Shown: positions 53,116 through 64,000 of the stretch, in pieces
Numbering within the stretch: the stretch's first letter is position 1
Layout: every line of letters begins with the position of its first letter
Assembly (NCBI GenBank): GCA_022822365.1
Contig: JAJEBV010000019.1
Coordinates: 30,499-94,498, forward strand
Reading direction: 5' to 3'
DNA length: 64,000 nucleotides
Origin: Thermoanaerobaculia bacterium
GTDB lineage: Bacteria > Acidobacteriota > Thermoanaerobaculia > Multivoradales > Multivoraceae
Notes under the pieces: generated by a model
What the model saw: the letters and a program-made list of their open reading frames with translations, nothing else
The model's database searches: none
What the model was told of the DNA's origin: nothing
Translations under genes and position numbers: made by a program

Positions 53116-54261
53116 ATGCAGGGCCCGGCGCCGACGCGCTTTCACACTCTCCTCCTGCCGGCGATCATCGCGCAGTCGATGATCATCGGCGGCGGCTACG
53201 CCACGGGCCGGGAGGTCGTCGAGTACGCCGGCCGCTTCGGGAACCGGGGCTGGCTGGCCGTCGCGATCATCGCCGTCTGCTTCTCGGTCGTCATGGCGCT
53301 GGCCTTCGAGCTGGCGCGGCTGGCCGGCGCGTACGACTACAAGGCCTGGAGCCGGAACCTGGTGGGGCCGTTCTGGTGGCTGGTCGACATCCTCTTCCTG
53401 ACCATGATGATGCTCGTCATCGCGGTGATGACGGCGGCTATCGGCGAGGTTCTCCAGCAGACCCTCGGCTTTCCGAAACCGCTGAGCCTGGTCCTGGCCC
53501 TGGCATGCGTCGGGTTCCTGTCGTGGCGCGGTTCCGGCTTCATCGAGAGGGCGAAGACCTGGGGCTCAGCGGCCCTCTACCTGGGCTACTGCGCCTTCTC
53601 GGTCCTCGTGCTGACGGCGCCGGTCGGGGAAGGCGCCGCGGCCGCTCAGCCACCGCCCGGCTCAGAGGCCGGCGCTCTGGAGGTGACGATTGCGGCGCTG
53701 CTGTACGTCGCCTACAACGTCGCCGTGGTGCCCGCCGTGCTCTTCTGCCTGCACCGCCAGACCCGGCGCAGCGAGACCTTCGCGTCCGGAATCCTCGCCG
53801 GCCTGGCGATGACGATTCCCTTCGCCCTGACCCTGGCGTGCCTGCTGCGGTTCGCCCACCCGTCCGTGATGGAGGCGGAGGTGCCCTGGCTGCGGCTGAT
53901 CTCCGCCGCCGCCGACGGTCGCGCCGGCGGCGCGGCGCTCTGGATCGCCATCTTCGGAGTGGTCGCCGGCTGGACCCTCGTCGAGACCGCCGTCGGCTCC
54001 ATCCATGCCCTCGTCCATCGCGTCGAACGCAACCTGGGCGACCTGCCCCGCCGGTGGAGACCCGCCTCCGGCGAACTCACGCCGACGCAGAAGGCGCTGA
54101 CCGCCGTCCTCGTCCTCGTGGCCGCCGCCGGCCTCTCCACCGTCGGCATCATCGACCTCGTCGCCCGCGGCTACGGCACGATCGCCTGGGGCTTCATCGC
54201 CCTTATCATCCTGCCGCTGTTCGTCGTCGTGCCGTACCGGGCACTCAGGGCGACCCGCTGA
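53116..54261 (+). CDS. YkvI-like membrane transporter
   Basis: A 381-residue protein with about 10-11 membrane helices. The first segment (IIAQSMIIGGGYATGREVVE) matches the YkvI family of the APC superfamily, thought to be amino-acid or small-solute transporters. It follows the serine hydrolase by 18 bp and ends the plus-strand operon. It may import the amino acid released by the preceding enzymes. Function in the family is not established. Confidence 0.82.
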   Translation: MQGPAPTRFHTLLLPAIIAQSMIIGGGYATGREVVEYAGRFGNRGWLAVAIIAVCFSVVMALAFELARLAGAYDYKAWSRNLVGPFWWLVDILFLTMMMLVIAVMTAAIGEVLQQTLGFPKPLSLVLALACVGFLSWRGSGFIERAKTWGSAALYLGYCAFSVLVLTAPVGEGAAAAQPPPGSEAGALEVTIAALLYVAYNVAVVPAVLFCLHRQTRRSETFASGILAGLAMTIPFALTLACLLRFAHPSVMEAEVPWLRLISAAADGRAGGAALWIAIFGVVAGWTLVETAVGSIHALVHRVERNLGDLPRRWRPASGELTPTQKALTAVLVLVAAAGLSTVGIIDLVARGYGTIAWGFIALIILPLFVVVPYRALRATR

Positions 54262-54268
54262 GTCCCCC

Positions 54269-54280
54269 ACTGGGAGCGCG
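54269..54280 (+). repeat. Possible short relic of the dispersed repeat
   Basis: ACTGGGAGCGCG lies 8 bp after the YkvI-like stop and matches the first part of the repeat seen at 47254-47299, 62300-62345 and 63780, with a T-to-A change. The inverted-repeat body is not preserved. Confidence 0.35.
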
Positions 54281-54294
54281 AAAAGGCCGCGTCC

Positions 54295-55095
54295 TCAATC
54301 CTCCGTTTGACCGGAGTCCAGGCTCGCCTGCACCAGCGGCGCGTCGACGCCGAGCTGTCTCGCGACGGCGAGGCACAGCGAGAGATCCTTGACGGGCATT
54401 GCCGGCCAGGTGATCCGCCGGCGAGGCATCGGGAAGCTCTTCGACACGAAGCTCTGGCCGGTGGACACGTTCAGGATCTCCATGAAGCGGTCGAGGTCCA
54501 TGCCATAGGCGCCGACGACATCCCGCACCTCCTGGATGAGCGCCCAGGTGCCGAGGACGATCGCGTTGTTGCCGATCTTCATCGCCTGGCCGGCGCCGAC
54601 GCCGCCGCAGTGCATCGTCGTGCCGAGCACGTCGAAGGCCTCCCGGCAACGGTCGATCGTCGTCGCATCGCCTCCGGCCATCAAGGTGAGCGTGCCCTCC
54701 CGGGCGCCGGCCACCAGGCCGCTGACCGGGCAGTCGATCACGTGAAGCCCCCGCGACTCCGCTTCCCTCGCCAGTTCCTGGCAGTAGACCGGCGACATGG
54801 TGCTCATCACCACGACGATCGAGCCCTCGCGCAGCGTGCTCAACGCGCCGTCAGCGCCGCGCAGCACCCGGTCGGTCTGCTCCTCGTCCCAGACGATCGT
54901 CATCAGGATGTCGGCGTGCTCGCCCACTTCGCGCGGAGTCGCGACCTCCTCGATCCCCTTCGCGGCGAGCCGCTCGATCGCGTCGCGGCTGCGGTTGACG
55001 GAACTGACCACCCGATAGCCGGCGTCGAGCAGACGCTCTGCCATCGGTTCCCCCATGGCGCCGAGTCCGATGAAACCGATCGTTGGTCGTGGCAT
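54295..55095 (-). CDS. 3-hydroxyisobutyrate dehydrogenase-family (beta-hydroxyacid) dehydrogenase
   Basis: A 266-residue NAD(P)-binding protein. The Rossmann motif is GFIGLGAMGEPMA, the substrate-binding motif reads DCPVSGLVAGA, and the catalytic Lys lies in GQAMKIGNN. The family oxidises beta-hydroxyacids such as 3-hydroxyisobutyrate or tartronate semialdehyde-type compounds. It converges on the YkvI-like gene and is divergent from an SDR. The exact substrate is open. Confidence 0.92.
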   Translation of the reverse strand: MPRPTIGFIGLGAMGEPMAERLLDAGYRVVSSVNRSRDAIERLAAKGIEEVATPREVGEHADILMTIVWDEEQTDRVLRGADGALSTLREGSIVVVMSTMSPVYCQELAREAESRGLHVIDCPVSGLVAGAREGTLTLMAGGDATTIDRCREAFDVLGTTMHCGGVGAGQAMKIGNNAIVLGTWALIQEVRDVVGAYGMDLDRFMEILNVSTGQSFVSKSFPMPRRRITWPAMPVKDLSLCLAVARQLGVDAPLVQASLDSGQTED

Positions 55096-55241
55096 GTTTC
55101 CTCTCCTCCCGGTTTTCGCGATCCTGGTCTACCATTCTGCCGCTTTTCGTCCGGACACCGGAGGCCGGCAGCGAAGCCGGTTCCCGCGCCGGCCTAGCGC
55201 GCTCTCTCAGCAACCAAACCCCTACAGGGAGAACCAGATAG

Positions 55242-59196
<3,955 letters not shown>

Positions 59197-59202
59197 TCCC
59201 GG

Positions 59203-59832
59203 TCATGAACGGGGGTCAGTCGGCGTATCACCTTCGCACGAGGCCGCCCAGTAGAAGTACGTGATCGCCTGGCGCGGCCGCTCGCTCCGATTCGCCTCAG
59301 ACCAGTGCACGGTGCGGGAGTTGTGGATCGTTGCGTCGCCCGGCTCGACCTCGACCGCCACCGCCCCCTCGGACTCGGCGTCGAAGCCTTCCAGGCCGAC
59401 GACGCTCGGCAGGTCCTGCCGGTGGGTGCCCTTCACGTAGAAGAGACAGCCGTTCTCCCGGTCCGCGCAGTCCAGGGCGATCCACGCCGTCGCGCCCCTG
59501 CGGCGGTTGCCGATGGCATCGATATGGGGCCTGATCCCGGAGGCCTCGCCGGGAATCCTCTCGAAGCAGCCGGCGCTGGCCGGCTCCAGGTCGTCCTCCA
59601 GCAGCGCCGAGATCAGCTCGGCCTGCTTGCCGCGCTGGAGCTGATCCTCGAACCAGGGATCGAGCCCGTTCAGGTTCTTGACGACGCCCGGGTACTTCTC
59701 GCTTCTCCTGACCTCGCTGAGGCATCCTTCGGTGCGAACACGCAGCTCTTCGAGATCCTCACGCGAAAGAAAGCCGCGCAGGACGACGTAGCCGTCTCGG
59801 TCGAAGTCCCGCTTGAGCTGCTCCAGGTTCAT
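59203..59832 (-). CDS. Phytanoyl-CoA dioxygenase-family Fe(II)/2-oxoglutarate enzyme
   Basis: A 209-residue protein of the PhyH family. The start MNLEQLKRDFDRDGYVVLRG is characteristic. The iron ligands are H and D in IRPHIDAIG and the distal His in SRTVHWSEAN, with Arg in RPRQAITY as the 2-oxoglutarate anchor. It hydroxylates an unidentified substrate. The start overlaps the stop of the GPH carrier (59829-59832), so carrier and dioxygenase are coupled and the carrier may supply the substrate. Confidence 0.9.
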   Translation of the reverse strand: MNLEQLKRDFDRDGYVVLRGFLSREDLEELRVRTEGCLSEVRRSEKYPGVVKNLNGLDPWFEDQLQRGKQAELISALLEDDLEPASAGCFERIPGEASGIRPHIDAIGNRRRGATAWIALDCADRENGCLFYVKGTHRQDLPSVVGLEGFDAESEGAVAVEVEPGDATIHNSRTVHWSEANRSERPRQAITYFYWAASCEGDTPTDPRS

Positions 59833-61325
59833 CCGCCGCCGACCCCCGTCGCGCTTGCCGCGCGCCGCGCCTCCAGCACGGTCAGGATCTCCTCATGCCT
59901 GGCGGCGTTCAGGCGATACATCGTCATGAACAGGATGCCGACGCCGTAGATCAGGAGGCAGAGCGGTCCGCTCATCACGAGCAGGCCGGTGAGGGTCCCC
60001 GCCGACACTCCTTCCGCTTCGGCGTTCTGCGGGAAGCGGACCAGCTCCAGTCCGAAGCCTCCGATCAGGCCGCCGAACCCTTCCGTCGCCTTCATCGCGA
60101 ACTCCCGGACCGAGAAGATCGTGCCTTCGGCCCGGCTGCCGGTCCGGAGCTCGTGGTCGTCCGCGATGTCGACCAACTGGGAGTCGACCACGATGGCCAT
60201 CACCGTCACCAGGGCGTAGCCGATGAACAACGGCCCGAACAGCAGGGGCAGCAGCAACGCCGAGTCGTTCCCTGGAAACAGGCCCGCCAGGCGCAGGACG
60301 TGAGGAAAGGCCACCAGCACGGCCGAGGTCGCGCTGCAGATGATCACCGTCGGCTTCTTGTCGAAACGGCGCGTCATCCAGGTGGCGAGACGCAGGGCCA
60401 CGAAGATCCCGGGGATCTTCGCGAAGGCCAGGACCGAGAACTGCTCGGTCGACAGGTCGTAGACCCAGATCCAGGTGTAGAGGCTGACCATGTCCAGCAC
60501 GCCCTGGGCCGCGGCGATGGTCAGCCAGGAGACGGTCACCGACAGGAAGGACCGGTTCGCGAAGAGCTGCCGCAGCTCTCCGTAGTGGTCGCCGAACTTG
60601 AAGCGCCGGCTCGACGTGGGGTGCAGATGGGGAATCTGGTCGACCGTGCCGAAGGTCGACGCGAGGACGGCCGCCAGCATCACGAAGGCGCCGAACCCGG
60701 CCAGGATGACGTAGCGGCTCGGGTCGAGAAGCCCGTTGAGGTACTCCGGCGTGGACGGGAAGATCGCGTTCAGGACCAACAGGCTCAACCCGACCGAGGC
60801 GCCGGTGGCGAAGACGTTGTACCAGCCAAAGACCGAGGTCCGTTCGTGGTAGTCGTCGGTGAGTTCCGCGCCCAGCGCGTCGCGCGGGATGTTGTGAAAG
60901 GACGTGGAGATACGAAGCAGGACCAGGAAGCCAAGCAGCCACCAGAACAGGCCGCCCTCTCCCAGTCCGGAGACGGGCTGATACAGGAAGTAGAAGGAGA
61001 CGGTGAGCGGCAGGGCCGACATCAGCATCAGCGGGTGACGACGCCCCCAGCGGCTCCGGAAGCGGTCGGAGATCGCCCCGACCAGCGGATCGGAAACCGC
61101 GTCGACGATGCTCGCGACCAGGTAGGCGACGCCGCAAAGAGCCGCCGGGACGCCAAGCACCTGGTTGTAGAAGATCAGGGTGGTGATCCGGCCGGCGACC
61201 ACCATCCCCTCCTGGAAAGCGCCGGAGGAGAAGGCGAGCTTGGTGCGCAGCGGCACGATTCGCCGACGATCGGAGCGGCGGCCGGGGGAGTCGGCGGCGG
61301 TCTGAGGCTGGATATCGTCCGTCAT
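59829..61325 (-). CDS. MFS transporter, GPH type
   Basis: A 498-residue carrier with 12 helices. GPH signatures: SIVDAVSDPLVGAISDRFRS, RWGRRHPLMLMSALP and GAELTDDYHERTS. The N-terminal 25 residues are polar and probably cytoplasmic. It is upstream of and overlaps the phytanoyl-CoA-type dioxygenase. It is divergent from the LLM oxidoreductase gene, with 53 bp between starts. Third GPH carrier in the window. Confidence 0.9.
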   Translation of the reverse strand: MTDDIQPQTAADSPGRRSDRRRIVPLRTKLAFSSGAFQEGMVVAGRITTLIFYNQVLGVPAALCGVAYLVASIVDAVSDPLVGAISDRFRSRWGRRHPLMLMSALPLTVSFYFLYQPVSGLGEGGLFWWLLGFLVLLRISTSFHNIPRDALGAELTDDYHERTSVFGWYNVFATGASVGLSLLVLNAIFPSTPEYLNGLLDPSRYVILAGFGAFVMLAAVLASTFGTVDQIPHLHPTSSRRFKFGDHYGELRQLFANRSFLSVTVSWLTIAAAQGVLDMVSLYTWIWVYDLSTEQFSVLAFAKIPGIFVALRLATWMTRRFDKKPTVIICSATSAVLVAFPHVLRLAGLFPGNDSALLLPLLFGPLFIGYALVTVMAIVVDSQLVDIADDHELRTGSRAEGTIFSVREFAMKATEGFGGLIGGFGLELVRFPQNAEAEGVSAGTLTGLLVMSGPLCLLIYGVGILFMTMYRLNAARHEEILTVLEARRAASATGVGGG

Positions 61326-61378
61326 CGCCGCGCGTCACAAACTTGGAACAGCGTACCACTTGGAGTAACTTACGGCCC

Positions 61379-62290
61379 ATGGAGTTTGGCGCCCAGCTCA
61401 GCAGCTACCGTGTGCCGTGGTCGGAAACCGAGGCCACGGTCCAGGCGATCGAGAACGGCACCTGGCGCAGCCTGTGGTTCTCGGACCACTTCCTGCCGCC
61501 GGCCGCTCCCAACGACGAGCACCTGTCGGCTCTCGAGGTGTGGACCCTGGTCACGGCGGCGGCGGTGGTGACCGAGCGGGTCCGTCTCGGCACGCTCGCC
61601 TGCGGCGTGACCTACCGGAACCCGGCCCTGCTCGCGAAGATCTGCGCCAGCGTCGACCACATCAGCGGCGGTCGGATGGAACTGGGGATCGGCGCCGCCT
61701 GGTTCGAGCGCGAGCACCAGGCCTACGGCTGGGACTTCCCCACCCTGCGCGAGCGCTCCGACCGTCTGGAAGAGGCGGCTCAGCTCATCCGCCTGTTGTT
61801 CACTGCGGAAGAGGGCGAGAAGGTCACCTTCGAGGGCAAGCACTTCCGCCTGGACGAAGCGCCGCTCGTGCCGGGGTCAACCAACAAGCCCCACATCCCG
61901 ATCCTGATCGGCGGCAACGGCGAGAAGCGGACGCTCCGCACCTGCGCCCGCTACGGCGACATCAGCAACCTGGACTTCTGGCATCCCGCCGGAGTCGATG
62001 TCTTCCGGCACAAGCAGACGGTCCTCGACCGCCACTGCGAGGACGCCGGCCGCGACCCCGCGGAGATCAAGCGAACCGTCGGCCTGCCCTTCCGGCTCTT
62101 CGAGAACGACCAGGAAGCCGCGAAGTCGCCCGGACAGCCCTGGTACTGCTGGGGCACCGCTTCCCACGTTCAGGACCTGCTGCACCAGTACGTCGAAGCG
62201 GGTGCCGAGGAGATCGTCCTCTGCGGCGTCGGCAACCGGCCGGAGGCCTGGCAGCAGATCGACGAAGAGGTTCTTTCGGCGTTCGACTGA
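61379..62290 (+). CDS. LLM-class (luciferase-like) flavin oxidoreductase, probably F420-type
   Basis: The start at 61379 gives MEFGAQLSSY, the usual family N-terminus; the protein is 303 residues. Typical strands are SLWFSDHFLPP, RVRLGTLACGVTYRNPALLA, and GGRMELGIGAAWFEREHQAYG, as in F420-dependent LLM enzymes. The cofactor could be FMN or F420; sequence alone does not decide. It is divergent from the GPH/PhyH operon and is followed by a dispersed repeat. Confidence 0.9.
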   Translation: MEFGAQLSSYRVPWSETEATVQAIENGTWRSLWFSDHFLPPAAPNDEHLSALEVWTLVTAAAVVTERVRLGTLACGVTYRNPALLAKICASVDHISGGRMELGIGAAWFEREHQAYGWDFPTLRERSDRLEEAAQLIRLLFTAEEGEKVTFEGKHFRLDEAPLVPGSTNKPHIPILIGGNGEKRTLRTCARYGDISNLDFWHPAGVDVFRHKQTVLDRHCEDAGRDPAEIKRTVGLPFRLFENDQEAAKSPGQPWYCWGTASHVQDLLHQYVEAGAEEIVLCGVGNRPEAWQQIDEEVLSAFD

Positions 62291-62299
62291 AGCTCCCAC

Positions 62300-62345
62300 A
62301 CTGGGTGCGCCGGCGCCCTCGCCGGCATCCGGCGCGAAGCGCCGG
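62300..62345 (+). repeat. Dispersed palindromic repeat, copy 2
   Basis: A 46-bp unit starting ACTGGGTGCGCCGGCG and ending CCGGCGCGAAGCGCCGG. It is nearly identical to the minus-strand copy at 47254-47299 (two differences). It lies 9 bp after the LLM gene stop and includes a strong GC hairpin, so it may also act as terminator. Confidence 0.8.
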
Positions 62346-62409
62346 TTTCCGGTGCCTTTCCCGCTAGACTCGCCGCGTCCACGGACTCGCACCGCCCAAG
62401 GAGAGACCC

Positions 62410-63771
62410 ATGAAGTTCCGCCTCCCCCTCCTCGCTCTCGGCCTCGCCTTCCTCGCGACCGCCGCCCTCGCCGCGCCGCCAGCCAACAACGCGGCAGACC
62501 CCTCCGAGGTGACCTGGGCGGACCACGTAGCGCCCATCCTCCACGAGAACTGCGCGAGCTGTCATCGGCCCGGACAGACCGCACCGATGTCGCTCCTGAC
62601 CTACGACGAAACCCGCCCCTGGGCGAAGTCGATCCGCCGGGTCACGACCGAGCGCACCATGCCGCCCTGGTTCGCCAACCCGGAGCACGGCGAGTTCGTG
62701 GAGGACCCGAGCCTCACCGACGCCGAGATCGAGACGCTCAACAACTGGGTCGCCGCGGGCGCGCCGGCCGGCGACCTCTCGGAGGCGCCGGAGCCCCCCA
62801 CCTTCAGTTCGGAGTGGAAGCTCGGACAGCCGGACATGGTCTACACGGCGCCGGCGTTCCACGTCTCCGATGACATCGAGGATCACTACGAGTGGCTCCA
62901 GGTGGACAATCCGGTCGACGAAGAGCGCTGGATCCGGGCGATCGAGATCCACCCCGGGTTCGTGGAGGCCGTGCACCACCAGTTGACCTACCTGGCGCCG
63001 CCCGACGCCACCCTGGCGGGCGTGCAAAGCCGGACCGGAACGCTGGACCTCACCTTCGTCGGCGGCTGGGGGCCGGGCGTGGCGCCGCTCCAGTTCGCGG
63101 AGGGACACGGAATGCGCCTGCCGCCGAACAGCACGCTGTTCTTCCAGATGCACTACCACAAGATTCCGGGCCCGGGCACCGGCGGCACGGACCAGACGAC
63201 GATGGGGCTCTACTTCCACGACGAGAAGCCCGAGAACGTGGTGGAGACGCTGTGGCTGGTCGACCCGACGCTCAACATTCCCGCAGGCGAGAGCGACTAC
63301 CACTCCTGGTCGGCGTTCACCACGGAGCACGAAGCGGTCCTCTTCGACTTCACACCCCACATGCACCTGCGGGGCAAGTCGATGACGTTCTCGGCCGAGT
63401 ACCCGGACGGCCGCAAGGAAGTCCTGCTCGACGTGCCGAACTACGACTTCAACTGGCAGCTCACCTACACGCCGACGGCGCCCAGGGTGATCCCGGCCGG
63501 CACGACGATCCGGGTCGACGCGAAGTTCGACAACTCCGCCGACAACCTCGCGAACCCCGATCCGACGTCGAACGTCACCTGGGGCGAAGCGACGACCGAC
63601 GAGATGATGGTCGGCTTCATCCACTACACGTTCAGCGACAAGACCCAGCAGACGGACATGCCCACCTTCATCGTGCCCGAGCAGTTGAGGCAGCAGATGG
63701 AGATGCTGCGCGAGTTCCGGCGCAAGCAGAGAGAGGCGGCAGCAGCAGCCGAAACCACCGGCGGCCGCTGA
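62410..63771 (+). CDS. Copper type II monooxygenase-like protein with N-terminal cytochrome c domain, secreted
   Basis: A 453-residue exported protein (signal ending AALAAPP; AAGGAGAG ribosome site). A c-haem motif CASCH (residues 48-52) lies in the first domain. The rest resembles ascorbate-dependent copper monooxygenases (PHM/DBM type): VHHQLTYL, FQMHYHKI and PHMHLRGKSM supply likely copper His/Met ligands. The haem domain could deliver electrons in place of ascorbate. Such fusions are frequent in Acidobacteriota-like and marine genomes; substrates are unknown. Confidence 0.88.
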   Translation: MKFRLPLLALGLAFLATAALAAPPANNAADPSEVTWADHVAPILHENCASCHRPGQTAPMSLLTYDETRPWAKSIRRVTTERTMPPWFANPEHGEFVEDPSLTDAEIETLNNWVAAGAPAGDLSEAPEPPTFSSEWKLGQPDMVYTAPAFHVSDDIEDHYEWLQVDNPVDEERWIRAIEIHPGFVEAVHHQLTYLAPPDATLAGVQSRTGTLDLTFVGGWGPGVAPLQFAEGHGMRLPPNSTLFFQMHYHKIPGPGTGGTDQTTMGLYFHDEKPENVVETLWLVDPTLNIPAGESDYHSWSAFTTEHEAVLFDFTPHMHLRGKSMTFSAEYPDGRKEVLLDVPNYDFNWQLTYTPTAPRVIPAGTTIRVDAKFDNSADNLANPDPTSNVTWGEATTDEMMVGFIHYTFSDKTQQTDMPTFIVPEQLRQQMEMLREFRRKQREAAAAAETTGGR

Positions 63772-63779
63772 TTCCGCCC

Positions 63780-63851
63780 ACTGGGTGCGCGGGTCTTCTG
63801 ACCCGCTGCCGCCGCAGGCGGCGTCGAGCATCGTCGCCGGCCTTGGCCGGC
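63780..63851 (+). repeat. Repeat-family head followed by three consecutive hairpins
   Basis: ACTGGGTGCGC (63780-63790) matches the head of the dispersed repeat. Then come three perfect stem-loops: GCGGGTC-TTCT-GACCCGC (63789-63806), GCCGCC-GCA-GGCGGC (63808-63822) and GCCGGCC-TT-GGCCGGC (63836-63851). The block starts 9 bp after the monooxygenase stop and probably also terminates transcription. Confidence 0.75.
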
Positions 63852-63864
63852 GTCCGCTTCGCTA

Positions 63865-63899
63865 GCCCGCATATCTCACGGGGTGATTTGAGATCGGGC
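63865..63899. mobile_element. Probable left end of an IS1380-like element
   Basis: An inverted repeat with arms GCCCG and ATCTCA pairing with TGAGAT and CGGGC spans 63865-63899. It lies about 60 bp before a coding start whose first residues look like an IS1380-family transposase. The matching right end is outside the window, so the boundary is a guess. Confidence 0.45.
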
Positions 63900-63960
63900 C
63901 TCTTCCCGCGGATAATCCAAGTGTTGTCAAGCATTTGGACAGTCCACAGGAGCGAGACCC

Positions 63961-64000
63961 GTGAAGACAGAGTGTACTCCGTCGCAGCTTGAGTTCGGTT
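63961..64000 (+). CDS. Start of a probable IS1380-family transposase (partial)
   Basis: Translation from GTG 63961, preceded by AGGAG 8 nt upstream, gives MKTECTPSQLEFG before the window ends. IS1380-family transposases often begin with a closely similar MKT-C---Q-EF stretch. Only 13 residues are visible, so the family call is tentative. An inverted repeat upstream fits an element end. Confidence 0.5.
   Translation, partial: MKTECTPSQLEFG

Overview
The window is a single 64 kb stretch of GC-rich chromosomal DNA, roughly two-thirds G+C by eye, from a Gram-negative bacterium. It encodes a TonB-dependent receptor, lipoproteins and secreted c-type cytochromes. Several things recall Acidobacteriota, and to a lesser extent Planctomycetota or marine and sponge-associated lineages: the DUF1800/DUF1501 pair, a Planctomycete-type haem/PQQ-like dehydrogenase beside a DUF1080 protein, GPH-type MFS carriers, and many paralogous serine hydrolases and SDRs. 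That placement is inference from gene content only. No rRNA, tRNA or CRISPR array was seen.

Layout. (1) 1-2135: the end of a DUF1800 gene and a DUF1501 gene. (2) 2173-9543, minus strand: serine hydrolase, cytochrome P450, haem-dehydrogenase lipoprotein and DUF1080. (3) 9605-9630: an operator-like palindrome between that block and a plus-strand block (9735-15901) of TonB receptor, TetR regulator, two alpha/beta hydrolases and a GPH carrier. This looks like an uptake and ester-processing locus. (4) 15939-25743: peptide scavenging, with an M3 oligopeptidase, POT peptide transporter, gamma-glutamyltransferase-like protein, M19 dipeptidase and S9 dipeptidyl peptidase. An SDR lies among them. (5) 25874-27705: a class A beta-lactamase-fold protein lacking the usual general-base Glu, overlapping its own TetR gene. 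(6) 27702-35238: an enolase-superfamily dehydratase divergent from an operon of MFS carrier, serine hydrolase, CPBP protease, Rieske dioxygenase alpha and beta, and SDR. (7) 35276-44554: two divergent aromatic-catabolism-like operons separated by only 30 bp. The minus side has a VOC ring-cleavage enzyme, alpha/beta hydrolase, CapA-like protein and serine hydrolase. The plus side has a PEP mutase/isocitrate lyase-family enzyme, FAD monooxygenase, FAH hydrolase and a second VOC enzyme.

(8) 44578-47315 is an accessory island: a MazF/ribbon-helix-helix toxin-antitoxin pair with an apparently leaderless promoter, a truncated and frameshifted RecG-like/AlbA pseudogene, small orphan ORFs, and a DUF2335 membrane protein. 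(9) 47316-54261: a second peptide and D-amino-acid locus with an N-acyl-D-amino-acid deacylase and MFS carrier, divergent from an M19-like protein with a degenerate metal site, a serine hydrolase and a YkvI-like transporter. (10) 54295-63771: assorted oxidoreductases (beta-hydroxyacid dehydrogenase, SDR, catalase-peroxidase KatG, phytanoyl-CoA-type dioxygenase, LLM flavoenzyme), a DUF1499 membrane protein, a GPH carrier, and a copper monooxygenase-like protein with a cytochrome c domain. (11) 63780-64000: a triple-hairpin repeat, then what looks like the left end and first codons of an IS1380-family element.

Together the genes suggest a heterotroph living on peptides, D-amino-acid conjugates, esters and aromatic compounds through many small, tightly packed catabolic operons (ATGA overlaps are common). 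The strongest leads are enzyme families whose catalytic residues deviate from the canonical ones, the palindrome-controlled TonB/P450 locus, and a dispersed palindromic repeat seen in two near-identical copies plus related ones.
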